A DNA stretch of 64,000 bases from Moheibacter sediminis. GTDB taxonomy: Bacteria; Bacteroidota; Bacteroidia; Flavobacteriales; Weeksellaceae. The notes beneath the pieces were generated by a model. It made no database searches, was not told the DNA's origin, and worked only from the letters and a program-made list of their open reading frames with translations. This document shows positions 8,302 through 16,397 of this stretch, piece by piece. The number at the start of each line of letters is the position of its first letter. Position 1 is the stretch's first letter. The DNA lies in the NCBI RefSeq assembly GCF_900176425.1, contig NZ_FWXS01000007.1:124001-188000 (forward strand). The letters run 5' to 3'. The translations under genes were made by a program, and so were the position numbers.

Positions 8302-9663
8302 TTACTGAATTGCCCTGATGATATCGTGTCTTGTAATGATTTGATTCTTACCATTTTCCAATTCTACCAAAACGGCAGAATTTTCCTTATCGATCAATTT
8401 TGAAATCTGCTCAACCGGCGTTTTTTCCTTTACGATCGGATACGGATTTCCCATCACAGATTTTACAGAACGGTTTGCCAAATCTTTGTCTTCAAAAAAC
8501 AATCTGAACAAATTTGATTCGTCCAAAGAACCTGCAAAACCTTCATTATCCACCACCGGAATTTGAGAAATATCAAATTTTTTCATCCTATCAATTGCGT
8601 GTGAAACCAATTCTTCAGTACGAACCGTTACCAATGGCTGATGAATGTGTTCTCTGATTAAATCTGCAGCAGTTTTGATTTCTTCTTCCAGAAATCCACG
8701 TTCGCGCATCCAGTCATCATTGAACATTTTCCCTACATAACGGCTTCCATGGTCATGAAAAAGAACCACAACGACATCGTCTGGTTTGAAATGTTCTTTC
8801 AATTGTAAAACACCTTTGATGGCCGAACCTGCAGAATTTCCCACAAAAATTCCTTCTTCTTTTGCGATTTTTCTTGTATAAACTGCGGCGTCCTTATCAG
8901 TAACTTTAGTGAATCCGTCGATTAAAGAAAAATCAACATTTTTAGGTAAAATATCTTCGCCGATTCCTTCTGTGATATATGGATAAATTTCATTTTCGTC
9001 AAAAATTCCTGTTTCGTGGTATTTTTTGAAAACGGACCCATAAGTATCTACACCCCAGATTTTGATGTTTGGATTTTTCTCTTTTAAATATTTAGCCACA
9101 CCGGAAATCGTTCCTCCGGTTCCAACTCCTACAACAAAATGCGTAATTTTCCCGTCCGTTTGTTCCCAGATTTCGGGTCCGGTCTGCTCATAATGTGCGA
9201 TGGCATTTGAAGGGTTGTCATATTGGTTTACATACCATGAATTGGGAGTTTCCTCTGCCAATCTTTTGGAAACTGAATAATAAGATCGCGGATCATCTGG
9301 CTCAACATCTGTCGGACAAACGACAACTTTCGCACCCACAGCACGCAGGATGTCCATTTTTTCTTTGGATTGTTTGTCGGAAATCACACAAATTAATTTA
9401 TATCCTTTGATGATTGCACCTAAAGCCAGACCCATTCCTGTGTTTCCTGAAGTACCTTCGATAATCGTTCCGGCTGGTTTCAGTCTTCCGTCTGCTTCTG
9501 CATCTTCGATCATTTTTACTGCCATTCTGTCTTTTACGGAATTACCAGGATTGAAAGTTTCAACTTTTGCCAAAACCAATGCGTCTATTTCTGAAGTTAC
9601 TTTATTAAGTTTTACAAGTGGCGTATTTCCAATAGTTTCAAGTATGTTATTGCAATATTTCAT
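8302..9663 (-). CDS. Cystathionine beta-synthase (PLP domain plus two CBS domains)
   Basis: A 453-residue enzyme. Residues 1-310 form a fold-type II PLP domain with the NPGNSVKDR motif (Schiff-base K44), the asparagine loop GTSGNTGMG and the phosphate-binding GTGGTISG loop. Residues about 335-453 contain two CBS domains, the regulatory module of cystathionine beta-synthases. The likely reaction is condensation of serine with homocysteine to cystathionine, in transsulfuration; O-acetylserine or H2S-producing activity is possible. The N-terminal heme-binding extension of animal CBS is absent. It is a single gene between convergent and divergent neighbours. A TAATTTTG -7-like box lies 17-24 bp upstream. 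Confidence 0.88.
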   Translation of the reverse strand: MKYCNNILETIGNTPLVKLNKVTSEIDALVLAKVETFNPGNSVKDRMAVKMIEDAEADGRLKPAGTIIEGTSGNTGMGLALGAIIKGYKLICVISDKQSKEKMDILRAVGAKVVVCPTDVEPDDPRSYYSVSKRLAEETPNSWYVNQYDNPSNAIAHYEQTGPEIWEQTDGKITHFVVGVGTGGTISGVAKYLKEKNPNIKIWGVDTYGSVFKKYHETGIFDENEIYPYITEGIGEDILPKNVDFSLIDGFTKVTDKDAAVYTRKIAKEEGIFVGNSAGSAIKGVLQLKEHFKPDDVVVVLFHDHGSRYVGKMFNDDWMRERGFLEEEIKTAADLIREHIHQPLVTVRTEELVSHAIDRMKKFDISQIPVVDNEGFAGSLDESNLFRLFFEDKDLANRSVKSVMGNPYPIVKEKTPVEQISKLIDKENSAVLVELENGKNQIITRHDIIRAIQ

Positions 9664-9679
9664 CGTTTCGATTTGTCTG

Positions 9680-9687
9680 CAAAATTA
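9680..9687 (-). promoter_or_regulatory. Putative promoter -7 box for cystathionine beta-synthase
   Basis: Minus-strand TAATTTTG fits TAnnTTTG and lies 17 bp before the ATG. No TTG at the consensus spacing is seen. Confidence 0.35.
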
Positions 9688-9747
9688 CACATTCATTTTT
9701 CTTTGATTCATAAATAATTATTAATTTAATTTGAGGTTAAATTTTAA

Positions 9748-9755
9748 TAAATTTG
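9748..9755 (+). promoter_or_regulatory. Putative promoter -7 box for the subtilase gene
   Basis: TAAATTTG matches TAnnTTTG 21 bp before the ATG. The nearest TTG is only 14 bp upstream, shorter than consensus spacing. Confidence 0.4.
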
Positions 9756-9776
9756 TAGCGTCCAAAAGTTAATCCT

Positions 9777-12700
9777 ATGAAATTAAAATTTACTCTTTTA
9801 GTGTTGAATTTGAGTATTTTAATAATTGCTCAAGAAAATATAAATTCATCTGCTTTAGAAAGAATTTCTTCTGAATTTAATTTGAAACATCAAAAGGAAC
9901 TTGCAGAATTTAATCAGAATTATAATTTCGAAAAAGATCAAAATCATGATTTGGCAGATTATTTTGCAGGATATTCTTTAGGAGCACCGCTCTTTTATCA
10001 CACCAATGATTCCCGTCAGGCGATTGCAACCAATACAGATTTTTTATATAATAATTCTATTCCTGGCGTACAAGTTACCGGAAATGGAATGAAAATATTT
10101 ATGTGGGAGATAAATAATGCCTGGATATCGCACAATGATTTTGTGAATCGCATAATCAATGTTCAATCAGGAACTGTTGCTTCACACGCCACCGGTGTTG
10201 CAGGAGTTTTAATAGGTTCCGGTAATGGGATTTCCGGAGGTAATACAAGTCGTGGAATGGCTTATGAAGCAACATTGAATAATTATACTACAGCAGGTAA
10301 CATTGGAGAAATGTCAACAGAATCTTCAAATCCGGGTAATGCAGATTATATGATTTCAAATCACTCTTATGGAACTTTAGCAGGCTGGTATTTTAATACT
10401 AATAATTCTCAATGGTATTGGTATGGAAATGAAAGTATTTATTCTGCAACCGAGGGTTATAATTTTGGTTATTATGGACAAGCTGATAGCGACTTTGATA
10501 ATATTGCTTACAATGCTCCGCAGCATACAATCGTAAAATCTGCAAGTAATGACAGGGGGGAAGGACCAGAAGGAACTTTGGCTGAGCATTGGTCGTATGA
10601 TTCTAATTTTCAATTGGTAAAATTTTATAATGTAGCCCGTCCAAAAGATTGTGGTCAAACGGGATTCGATTGCATACCAACAAGTTCACTTGCTAAAAAT
10701 ATCATTACAGTAGGTTCTGTTCAACCTTTAACAGGCCGTTATATACAGCCATCAGATGTTTTGATAGCAAGTGATTCAAGTTTTGGTCCGGCTGACGATG
10801 GGCGTATCAAACCGGACATTGTAGCAGTAGGAGTAAATGTTTACACAGCAAATTCAGGTTCTGATAACCAATATGGAAGTTTTAACGGAACCTCTTTTTC
10901 TTCTCCGGCTGTGACCGGAAATATTGTTTTGCTACAACAATTATATGAAGAGAAGTATGGTAGTAATCTTCGTTCTGATTTGACAAAAGCTTTGGTAATT
11001 CATACGGCAAATGAAACGGGAGATGCTCCCGGGCCTGATTATAAATTTGGATGGGGGTTGATGGATTCTGCAAAAGCTGCAGAATTAATTATAGGTAAAG
11101 ACGAAACTTCGATTTTACAAAATCAAACTTTAAATAATGGACAAACTTACAATTTTTCTGTAAGAGGAATTGAAAACGAACCGTTGAAGGTTACGATCGT
11201 TTGGTTGGATCCTGCAGCGACAGTTGGAGCAGGGCACAATGACCGTACTGCAAAACTAATCAATGATTTAGATCTGAGAATTTCTGATGGATTGGTTGAG
11301 TATCAACCGTGGAAATTAGATGTGAATAATCCTTCTGCAGCAGCAACCAGAGGAGATAATGTGGTTGATAACGTTGAGCAAATTGTCATTGACAATTCTA
11401 TTGAAGGATTGAATTATGAAATATCAGTTTCTCATAAAGGAAATTTACAAAATGGCTCACAAGTCTTTGCTATAGTGATTTCAGGAGCTGTTTTTTGTCC
11501 TTCATCAACAATTTGGAATGGTTCAACTTGGAGCAATGGTAGCCCTGATTTAAACAAAAAAGCAATTATCGATGGAGGATTAACTCTTGAATCAAATTTT
11601 GAAGCTTGTGAATTGGAAGTAACAACAAACGGAAGCTTAGAGATTCCTTCAGGATTTAATTTTACAGTAAATGGCAGAATAATCAATAAAGCATCACCAG
11701 AAGATTTTGTAGTAGCAAGCGGAGGAAATTTAATCCAAAATGAAAATGTGGGAAATATTGGTGAAATTACTGTACAACGTGAAAGTCAAGACATGGTCCG
11801 ATTAGATTATACATTGTGGTCATCACCTGTTACAGGTCATCACCTACAGGATTTCTCTCCACAGACATTGCCAAACCGTATCTACACTTACGAAACTACA
11901 ACTGCAACTGAAGCAACAAACGGAGGATATGTAGTAGTGCCAGATGTTACTGCCAACTTTGAAAACGGTAAAGGATATTTATTCCGCGCACCAAATACTT
12001 GGGGGACAACACCGGCACCTTATGCAGGAGAATTCGTAGGAGTTCCATTCAATGGAAATGTAACTTTACCTGTTTATCCTACTAAATACACCTCTGTAGG
12101 TAACCCTTATCCATCTAACATCGATGCAGAATTATTCATGGCAGAAAACACAACTGTTTCAACCTTATATTTCTGGAACAACACGGGTCAGGCTGGTATG
12201 AACTACGCGACTTATACCACTCTTGGAGGAAGTCCTGCGGGAGGCGGAAGCCAGACACCGAGCAATTTCATCAGTGTAGGTCAAGGATTTTTGATAGAGT
12301 CAAGCTCAGCATCGGTTACATTTAACAATGAGATGAGGGTATCTGACGCAACAATTTTCTTCAAAGAAAATACAGTTGAGAAACACAGATTCTGGTTAAG
12401 TCTGAACGATGAGTTAAACCAAAATTTCAACAACATTTTGGTTGGTTACATGAACGGAGCAACTCAGGGAATTGACAATCAAATCGATGGGAAACAATTC
12501 GGATATGAAGGTTCAGCATTATACAGCATCATTTCAGAAGAGAAATTTGTCATCCAGGGACGTGCATTGCCATTTGAAACATCAGATGTTGTGGCACTAG
12601 GATTTACAGCTGCCCAGGCCGGTAAATTTAATATTTCACTTTCAAACTTCGACGGATTTTTTGCAGAAGGAGAAGTAAACGTTTATTTGAAAGATAAGGA

Positions 12701-13052
12701 TTTAAATATCACACATAATTTAATGGAATCTGATTATAATTTTGAATCAATTGCTGGTGAATCCAACAAAAGATTCGAAATCATTTACCAACCAGATGAA
12801 GTAATGGGAACAGGTAATTTAACAGAAGCTTCTGTTCAGATTTACAAAAACCATCAGAATATTGTAGTTGAATCTAAAAATGAAAAAATCCTTTCAGTAG
12901 AATTGTATGATTTATCAGGAAGAAATATTCACACCAACAATAAGGTAAATGCAAACTCTTACCAAATCAAATCTGCATCAAAAGGAGTTTTGATTATAAA
13001 AGTTCAGACTCAGAACGGTGAGATAATTAATAGAAAAATTATCTTAAAATAA
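9777..13052 (+). CDS. Secreted S8 family (subtilisin-like) peptidase with T9SS sorting domain
   Basis: A 1091-residue exported protein. Residues 1-18 are a signal peptide. The S8 peptidase domain spans roughly 100-440: the catalytic His is in SHATGVAGV (H137), the oxyanion Asn in SASND (N258) and the Ser in NGTSFSSP (S373). The position of the catalytic Asp reads MWEIN, with E111 where most relatives have WDGG or DTG. Residues about 450-570 resemble a jelly-roll P/proprotein-like domain. A stalk module (about 640-890) and a C-terminal type A sorting domain (about 1005-1091, ending in INRKIILK) follow, so it should cross the outer membrane by T9SS. From about base 11760 the codon style is visibly different from the first part, suggesting a mobile or gene-converted C-terminal module. 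Confidence 0.9.
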   Translation: MKLKFTLLVLNLSILIIAQENINSSALERISSEFNLKHQKELAEFNQNYNFEKDQNHDLADYFAGYSLGAPLFYHTNDSRQAIATNTDFLYNNSIPGVQVTGNGMKIFMWEINNAWISHNDFVNRIINVQSGTVASHATGVAGVLIGSGNGISGGNTSRGMAYEATLNNYTTAGNIGEMSTESSNPGNADYMISNHSYGTLAGWYFNTNNSQWYWYGNESIYSATEGYNFGYYGQADSDFDNIAYNAPQHTIVKSASNDRGEGPEGTLAEHWSYDSNFQLVKFYNVARPKDCGQTGFDCIPTSSLAKNIITVGSVQPLTGRYIQPSDVLIASDSSFGPADDGRIKPDIVAVGVNVYTANSGSDNQYGSFNGTSFSSPAVTGNIVLLQQLYEEKYGSNLRSDLTKALVIHTANETGDAPGPDYKFGWGLMDSAKAAELIIGKDETSILQNQTLNNGQTYNFSVRGIENEPLKVTIVWLDPAATVGAGHNDRTAKLINDLDLRISDGLVEYQPWKLDVNNPSAAATRGDNVVDNVEQIVIDNSIEGLNYEISVSHKGNLQNGSQVFAIVISGAVFCPSSTIWNGSTWSNGSPDLNKKAIIDGGLTLESNFEACELEVTTNGSLEIPSGFNFTVNGRIINKASPEDFVVASGGNLIQNENVGNIGEITVQRESQDMVRLDYTLWSSPVTGHHLQDFSPQTLPNRIYTYETTTATEATNGGYVVVPDVTANFENGKGYLFRAPNTWGTTPAPYAGEFVGVPFNGNVTLPVYPTKYTSVGNPYPSNIDAELFMAENTTVSTLYFWNNTGQAGMNYATYTTLGGSPAGGGSQTPSNFISVGQGFLIESSSASVTFNNEMRVSDATIFFKENTVEKHRFWLSLNDELNQNFNNILVGYMNGATQGIDNQIDGKQFGYEGSALYSIISEEKFVIQGRALPFETSDVVALGFTAAQAGKFNISLSNFDGFFAEGEVNVYLKDKDLNITHNLMESDYNFESIAGESNKRFEIIYQPDEVMGTGNLTEASVQIYKNHQNIVVESKNEKILSVELYDLSGRNIHTNNKVNANSYQIKSASKGVLIIKVQTQNGEIINRKIILK

Positions 13053-13076
13053 TTTTAAAGAAAACAAGTTCAAATG

Positions 13077-13107
13077 AAAAAGCAGGAATTATAAGTTCCT
13101 GCTTTTT
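13077..13107 (+). terminator. Rho-independent terminator of the subtilase gene
   Basis: Perfect 11-bp stem (AAAAGCAGGAA / TTCCTGCTTTT), 7-base loop, then T-run. It lies between two converging genes and can also stop lpdA transcription. Confidence 0.85.
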
Positions 13108-13126
13108 ATATCAAATTAAATGAATT

Positions 13127-14518
13127 TTAAATGTGGATGGAGTGTCCGTATGCGTCTTCTACCGCCTCCATGATAGCTTCTGACATGGTCGGGTGCGGGT
13201 GGATGGATTTCATGATTTCGTGTGCTGTGGTTTCCAATTTACGTGCTACGACTGCTTCTGAAATCATTTCAGTCACACCGTCACCGATGAGGTGGCAACC
13301 TAACCATTCGCCGTATTTGGCATCGAAAATTACTTTTACAAATCCGTCTGCGCCTCCGTTTGCTACTGCTTTTCCGTTTGCAGAGAATGGGAACTTACCT
13401 ACTTTCACTTCGTACCCTGCTTCTTTTGCTTTTGCCTCTGTAAAACCAACCGAGGCGATTTCAGGTGAACAATATGTACAGCCCGGAACGTTGTTGAAAT
13501 CGATGGCTTCAACGTTCATCCCGGCGATTTTTTCTACGCAAAGGATTGCCTGAGCAGATGCTAAGTGCGCCAAGTCTTGCCCGTGAACGACGTCACCAAT
13601 TGCATAATATCCGGCAACATTGGTCTGACAGAAATCGTTGATTTTGATTTTTCCTCTTTCAGTCTGGATGCCTACTTCTTCTAATCCGATGTTTTCGATG
13701 TTGGCAGTAACTCCAACGGCTGAAAGAACGATATCCGCCTGAAGGATTTCTTCGCCACCTTTTGTTTTTACGGTAGCTTTCACACCTTCTCCTGAAGTGT
13801 CAACTGAGGTAACTTCGGCATTGGTCATGATTTTGATTCCGTTTTTCTTGAAAGATTTTTCCAATTGCTTAGAAATATCTTCGTCTTCAACCGGAACGAT
13901 TCTCGGCAGGAACTCAACGATGGTGACATCAACCCCCAAAGTATGGTAGAAGTGTGCGAATTCTACTCCGATGGCACCGCTTCCTACTACAATCATGCTT
14001 TTTGGCTGGCTTTCCAAGCTCAATGCACCGCGGTAACCGATAACTTTTTTACCATCTTGCGGCAGGCTTGGCAATTCTCTGGAACGGCCACCGGTAGCAA
14101 TGATGATATGTTCAGCAGAAACTTCGTTGGAAACGCCGTCTTCTCCTTTTACCATTATTTTTTTGCCGGGAAGCACTTTTGCCTCGCCTTTGATGACTTC
14201 GATTTTATTTTTTTTCATCAGAAACTGAACGCCTTTGCTCATGTTGTCAGCAACGCCACGACTTCTTTTTACGATGTTTCCGAATTCGTAAGTGATGTTT
14301 TCTGGTTTATTGATCCCGAAATCTTCTGCGTGATTTAGATATTTGAACACTTGTGCACTTTTCAAAAGCGCTTTTGTAGGAATACATCCCCAGTTGAGAC
14401 AGATACCGCCTAATTCTGCTTTTTCAATGATGGCTACTTTTTTGCCTAACTGTGCTGCACGAATTGCTGCAACGTATCCGCCAGGTCCGCTTCCGATTAC
14501 TGCTATGTCGAATTTCAT
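13127..14518 (-). CDS. lpdA: Dihydrolipoyl dehydrogenase (E3)
   Basis: A flavoprotein disulfide reductase of about 463 residues using the start MKFDIAVIG. The open frame could extend 18 codons upstream to 14572, but E3 proteins normally begin just before the FAD motif, so the internal ATG was chosen. The FAD motif GSGPGG is at residues 9-14, the redox disulfide is C40/C45 in GGICLNWGCIPTK, the NAD motif is GSGAIGVEFA, and the C-terminal HPHPTMSE contains the active-site His of the partner subunit. It reoxidises dihydrolipoamide in pyruvate and 2-oxoglutarate dehydrogenase and glycine cleavage complexes. No complex genes are adjacent. Identification is very secure. Confidence 0.95.
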   Translation of the reverse strand: MKFDIAVIGSGPGGYVAAIRAAQLGKKVAIIEKAELGGICLNWGCIPTKALLKSAQVFKYLNHAEDFGINKPENITYEFGNIVKRSRGVADNMSKGVQFLMKKNKIEVIKGEAKVLPGKKIMVKGEDGVSNEVSAEHIIIATGGRSRELPSLPQDGKKVIGYRGALSLESQPKSMIVVGSGAIGVEFAHFYHTLGVDVTIVEFLPRIVPVEDEDISKQLEKSFKKNGIKIMTNAEVTSVDTSGEGVKATVKTKGGEEILQADIVLSAVGVTANIENIGLEEVGIQTERGKIKINDFCQTNVAGYYAIGDVVHGQDLAHLASAQAILCVEKIAGMNVEAIDFNNVPGCTYCSPEIASVGFTEAKAKEAGYEVKVGKFPFSANGKAVANGGADGFVKVIFDAKYGEWLGCHLIGDGVTEMISEAVVARKLETTAHEIMKSIHPHPTMSEAIMEAVEDAYGHSIHI

Positions 14519-14586
14519 TCTTAAACTTATTTTGTCGGCTAAATTAAGAATTATTGAAGGAATTTTATCCATATTGAGGAATTTTA

Positions 14587-14594
14587 TATTTTTG
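14587..14594 (+). promoter_or_regulatory. Putative promoter -7 box
   Basis: TATTTTTG matches TAnnTTTG, 69 bp before the ATG of the unknown protein at 14664. No -33 TTG at consensus distance. Confidence 0.3.
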
Positions 14595-14663
14595 ATATAA
14601 ATGTTAGGATGGATGCTGGATATTGGGTGTGGGATGTTTTAATCTAAAATTATCAAATAGAGA

Positions 14664-14993
14664 ATGAAATTATTTTTTGAAAATATAAGTGATCAGATGA
14701 AGGTGCAGATGGATTTTCCATTGGAGGCTGTGTTGGAACAGGCTTTGGAAATCTTTGAGGAACTGCCTGAAGATGACGGAAGTACTTTTGGCATTGTAAA
14801 TGAAACCGGGACGGTCATACAGTTCAGTAAATACAATAAATTTCTGTGGCTTGTGGAAATTCCGGATATTCCGAAAAATGGCACGCATCAGACTTTTTGC
14901 AACCGTCATCAGTGTGTTCGGTTAATTGAGGAATTGTTTGCAGGAGCGGATCCTTTTACGCTTTCTGAATTTAAGTTTGAGAGTTATCTTTGA
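14664..14993 (+). CDS. Conserved small protein of unknown function
   Basis: A 109-residue soluble acidic protein that I do not recognise. It has no signal peptide or membrane helix. Features seen are an N-terminal amphipathic helix (about residues 20-36), a beta-rich middle with the segment TVIQFSKYNKFLWLVEIPD, and a CNRHQCVRLIEELF motif near the end with two cysteines and a histidine spaced C-x3-C. It lies 28 bp upstream of a UbiE-like methyltransferase gene on the same strand, so the two are probably one transcript. It may be an accessory protein for that methyltransferase, but this is inference from spacing only. Confidence 0.7.
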   Translation: MKLFFENISDQMKVQMDFPLEAVLEQALEIFEELPEDDGSTFGIVNETGTVIQFSKYNKFLWLVEIPDIPKNGTHQTFCNRHQCVRLIEELFAGADPFTLSEFKFESYL

Positions 14994-15020
14994 ATTCAGA
15001 AAATAGATTATAAAAAATAG

Positions 15021-15731
15021 ATGAAGGATATTTACGAGCCGGAATTTGTGAAGAAATTATTTGACCAAATGTCGGCATCATATGAAAGGATGAATTACAT
15101 CACTTCATTTGGTTTTTCGATTCGCTGGCGTAAACAATTCATCCAAAAAATTCCTGCAACTGATGATAGAATAAAAGTCATTGATTTGTTATCGGGACTT
15201 GGTGAAAATTGGAATTATTTAAGGAAAAGGTTTCCCAACGCTGAATTTTATGCGCTTGATTTTTCAGATGAAATGATTGAAAAAAGCAAGAAAAAGAATG
15301 TTGAAAAGTTTAATAATCAATTTATAGTTTTTAATCAAAATCTTTTGGAATCTGACTTAGATTCTAATCAATTTGATGTCATTACGTGTGCGTATGGATT
15401 GAAAACTTTCAATGAAATACAGTTGGAACAAATCGCTAAAGTAGTAACCAGGATTTTAAAACAAGGGGGACAATTTTCTTTTGTAGAAGTTTCTAAACCT
15501 GAACAAAAAAAACTGCATTTCTTTTACAGCTTATACATCGGGAAAATCATTCCGATGTTAGGAAAGTTGTTTTTAGGAAATCCACATGATTATAAAATGC
15601 TGTGGATTTATACTGAGAAATTTCAGAATGCGAAAAGAGTTATTGAAATTTTTGAAAAAGAAAATCTCAAAGTTAATTATAATTCATATTTCTTCGGTTG
15701 TGCGAGTGGGATTTCGGGAATAAAGAAATGA
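15021..15731 (+). CDS. UbiE-like class I SAM methyltransferase
   Basis: A 236-residue protein with the start typical of the UbiE/MenG family: FDQMSASYERMNYITSFGFS followed by an RWRK motif. The SAM-binding motif I region reads VIDLLSGLGENW, which replaces the usual GTG with a GLG, and the acidic loop is ALDFSDEM. The C-terminal part aligns with family substrate regions (LKQGGQFSFVEVSKP). Divergence from standard MenG suggests a paralogue with another small-molecule or lipid substrate rather than the housekeeping menaquinone enzyme. The substrate is not predictable. It is preceded by the small unknown gene at 14664 and converges on the response regulator gene with 16 bp between. Confidence 0.75.
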   Translation: MKDIYEPEFVKKLFDQMSASYERMNYITSFGFSIRWRKQFIQKIPATDDRIKVIDLLSGLGENWNYLRKRFPNAEFYALDFSDEMIEKSKKKNVEKFNNQFIVFNQNLLESDLDSNQFDVITCAYGLKTFNEIQLEQIAKVVTRILKQGGQFSFVEVSKPEQKKLHFFYSLYIGKIIPMLGKLFLGNPHDYKMLWIYTEKFQNAKRVIEIFEKENLKVNYNSYFFGCASGISGIKK

Positions 15732-15747
15732 TTTTCATTTAAGATTC

Positions 15748-16386
15748 TTAAGATAAAGGATGAGAGGCATCTTTAAATTGAACTGCGAATTTGAGTAAAG
15801 CATTTTTCTGTGGTTCCAAACCTAATTTTCGAATGATTGCGGCTCTGTGGGCTTCTATTGTTTTTTCGGATAAGAATAATAAAGCTGCAATTTCTTTGGT
15901 GGTTTTTTGTTCGATGATGAATTCAAATACCTTTCGTTCCGAGAAGCTCAATTGTTCCATCACTTCTCCTTTCAGATAATTTACATCTTTTTCCAAATCG
16001 AAATTTAATTTTCGGCTGAAATATTTTTCATGGGTCGATAAATGTTTGATGCAGTCTCTCAATTCATCCAAAGCATATTGTTTGAGCAGATACGCATTGA
16101 TTTGCAATTCTTCTGCTTTTTGGAAAATACTTTTTTCTTTGTGCGAAGTCAGCAGAATTATTTTGGTTGGCAATTGATGAACTCTGATTTTTTCTGAAAT
16201 CTCTAAACCGCTCATTTCCGGCATAGAAATGTCGAGAATTACAAAATCAGGTTTTAAAATTTTAATTGAATTCCAAGCTGATTGACCATCTTTATAAGTT
16301 CCTAAAACCACATGACCTAAACTGTCAACTAATACCTGAGTGCCAAGAAGAGAAAGTGGGTGGTCGTCAGCGATTATAAAATGCAT
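15748..16386 (-). CDS. NarL/FixJ-type response regulator
   Basis: A 212-residue regulator with an N-terminal receiver domain (acidic pocket ADDHP, phospho-acceptor D52 in LDISMPEMSG) and a C-terminal LuxR-type helix-turn-helix (about residues 145-208; SEKTIEAHRAAIIRKLG is the recognition helix region). It is encoded 11 bp downstream of the sensor kinase at 16398-18398 on the same strand and is the obvious partner. Phosphorylation should promote dimerisation and DNA binding. Targets are not evident; the outer-membrane protein gene upstream of the kinase is one possibility. Complete and of normal length. Confidence 0.92.
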   Translation of the reverse strand: MHFIIADDHPLSLLGTQVLVDSLGHVVLGTYKDGQSAWNSIKILKPDFVILDISMPEMSGLEISEKIRVHQLPTKIILLTSHKEKSIFQKAEELQINAYLLKQYALDELRDCIKHLSTHEKYFSRKLNFDLEKDVNYLKGEVMEQLSFSERKVFEFIIEQKTTKEIAALLFLSEKTIEAHRAAIIRKLGLEPQKNALLKFAVQFKDASHPLS

Positions 16387-16397
16387 GTGTATTTTTT

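Noticed and set aside
13131-14338. Long open frames antisense to lpdA
   Set aside because: Shadows of a strongly conserved gene; translated products lack domains and have biased composition.
14519-14572. Upstream 18-codon extension of lpdA
   Set aside because: Dihydrolipoyl dehydrogenases start shortly before the FAD motif; the extension has no conserved look.
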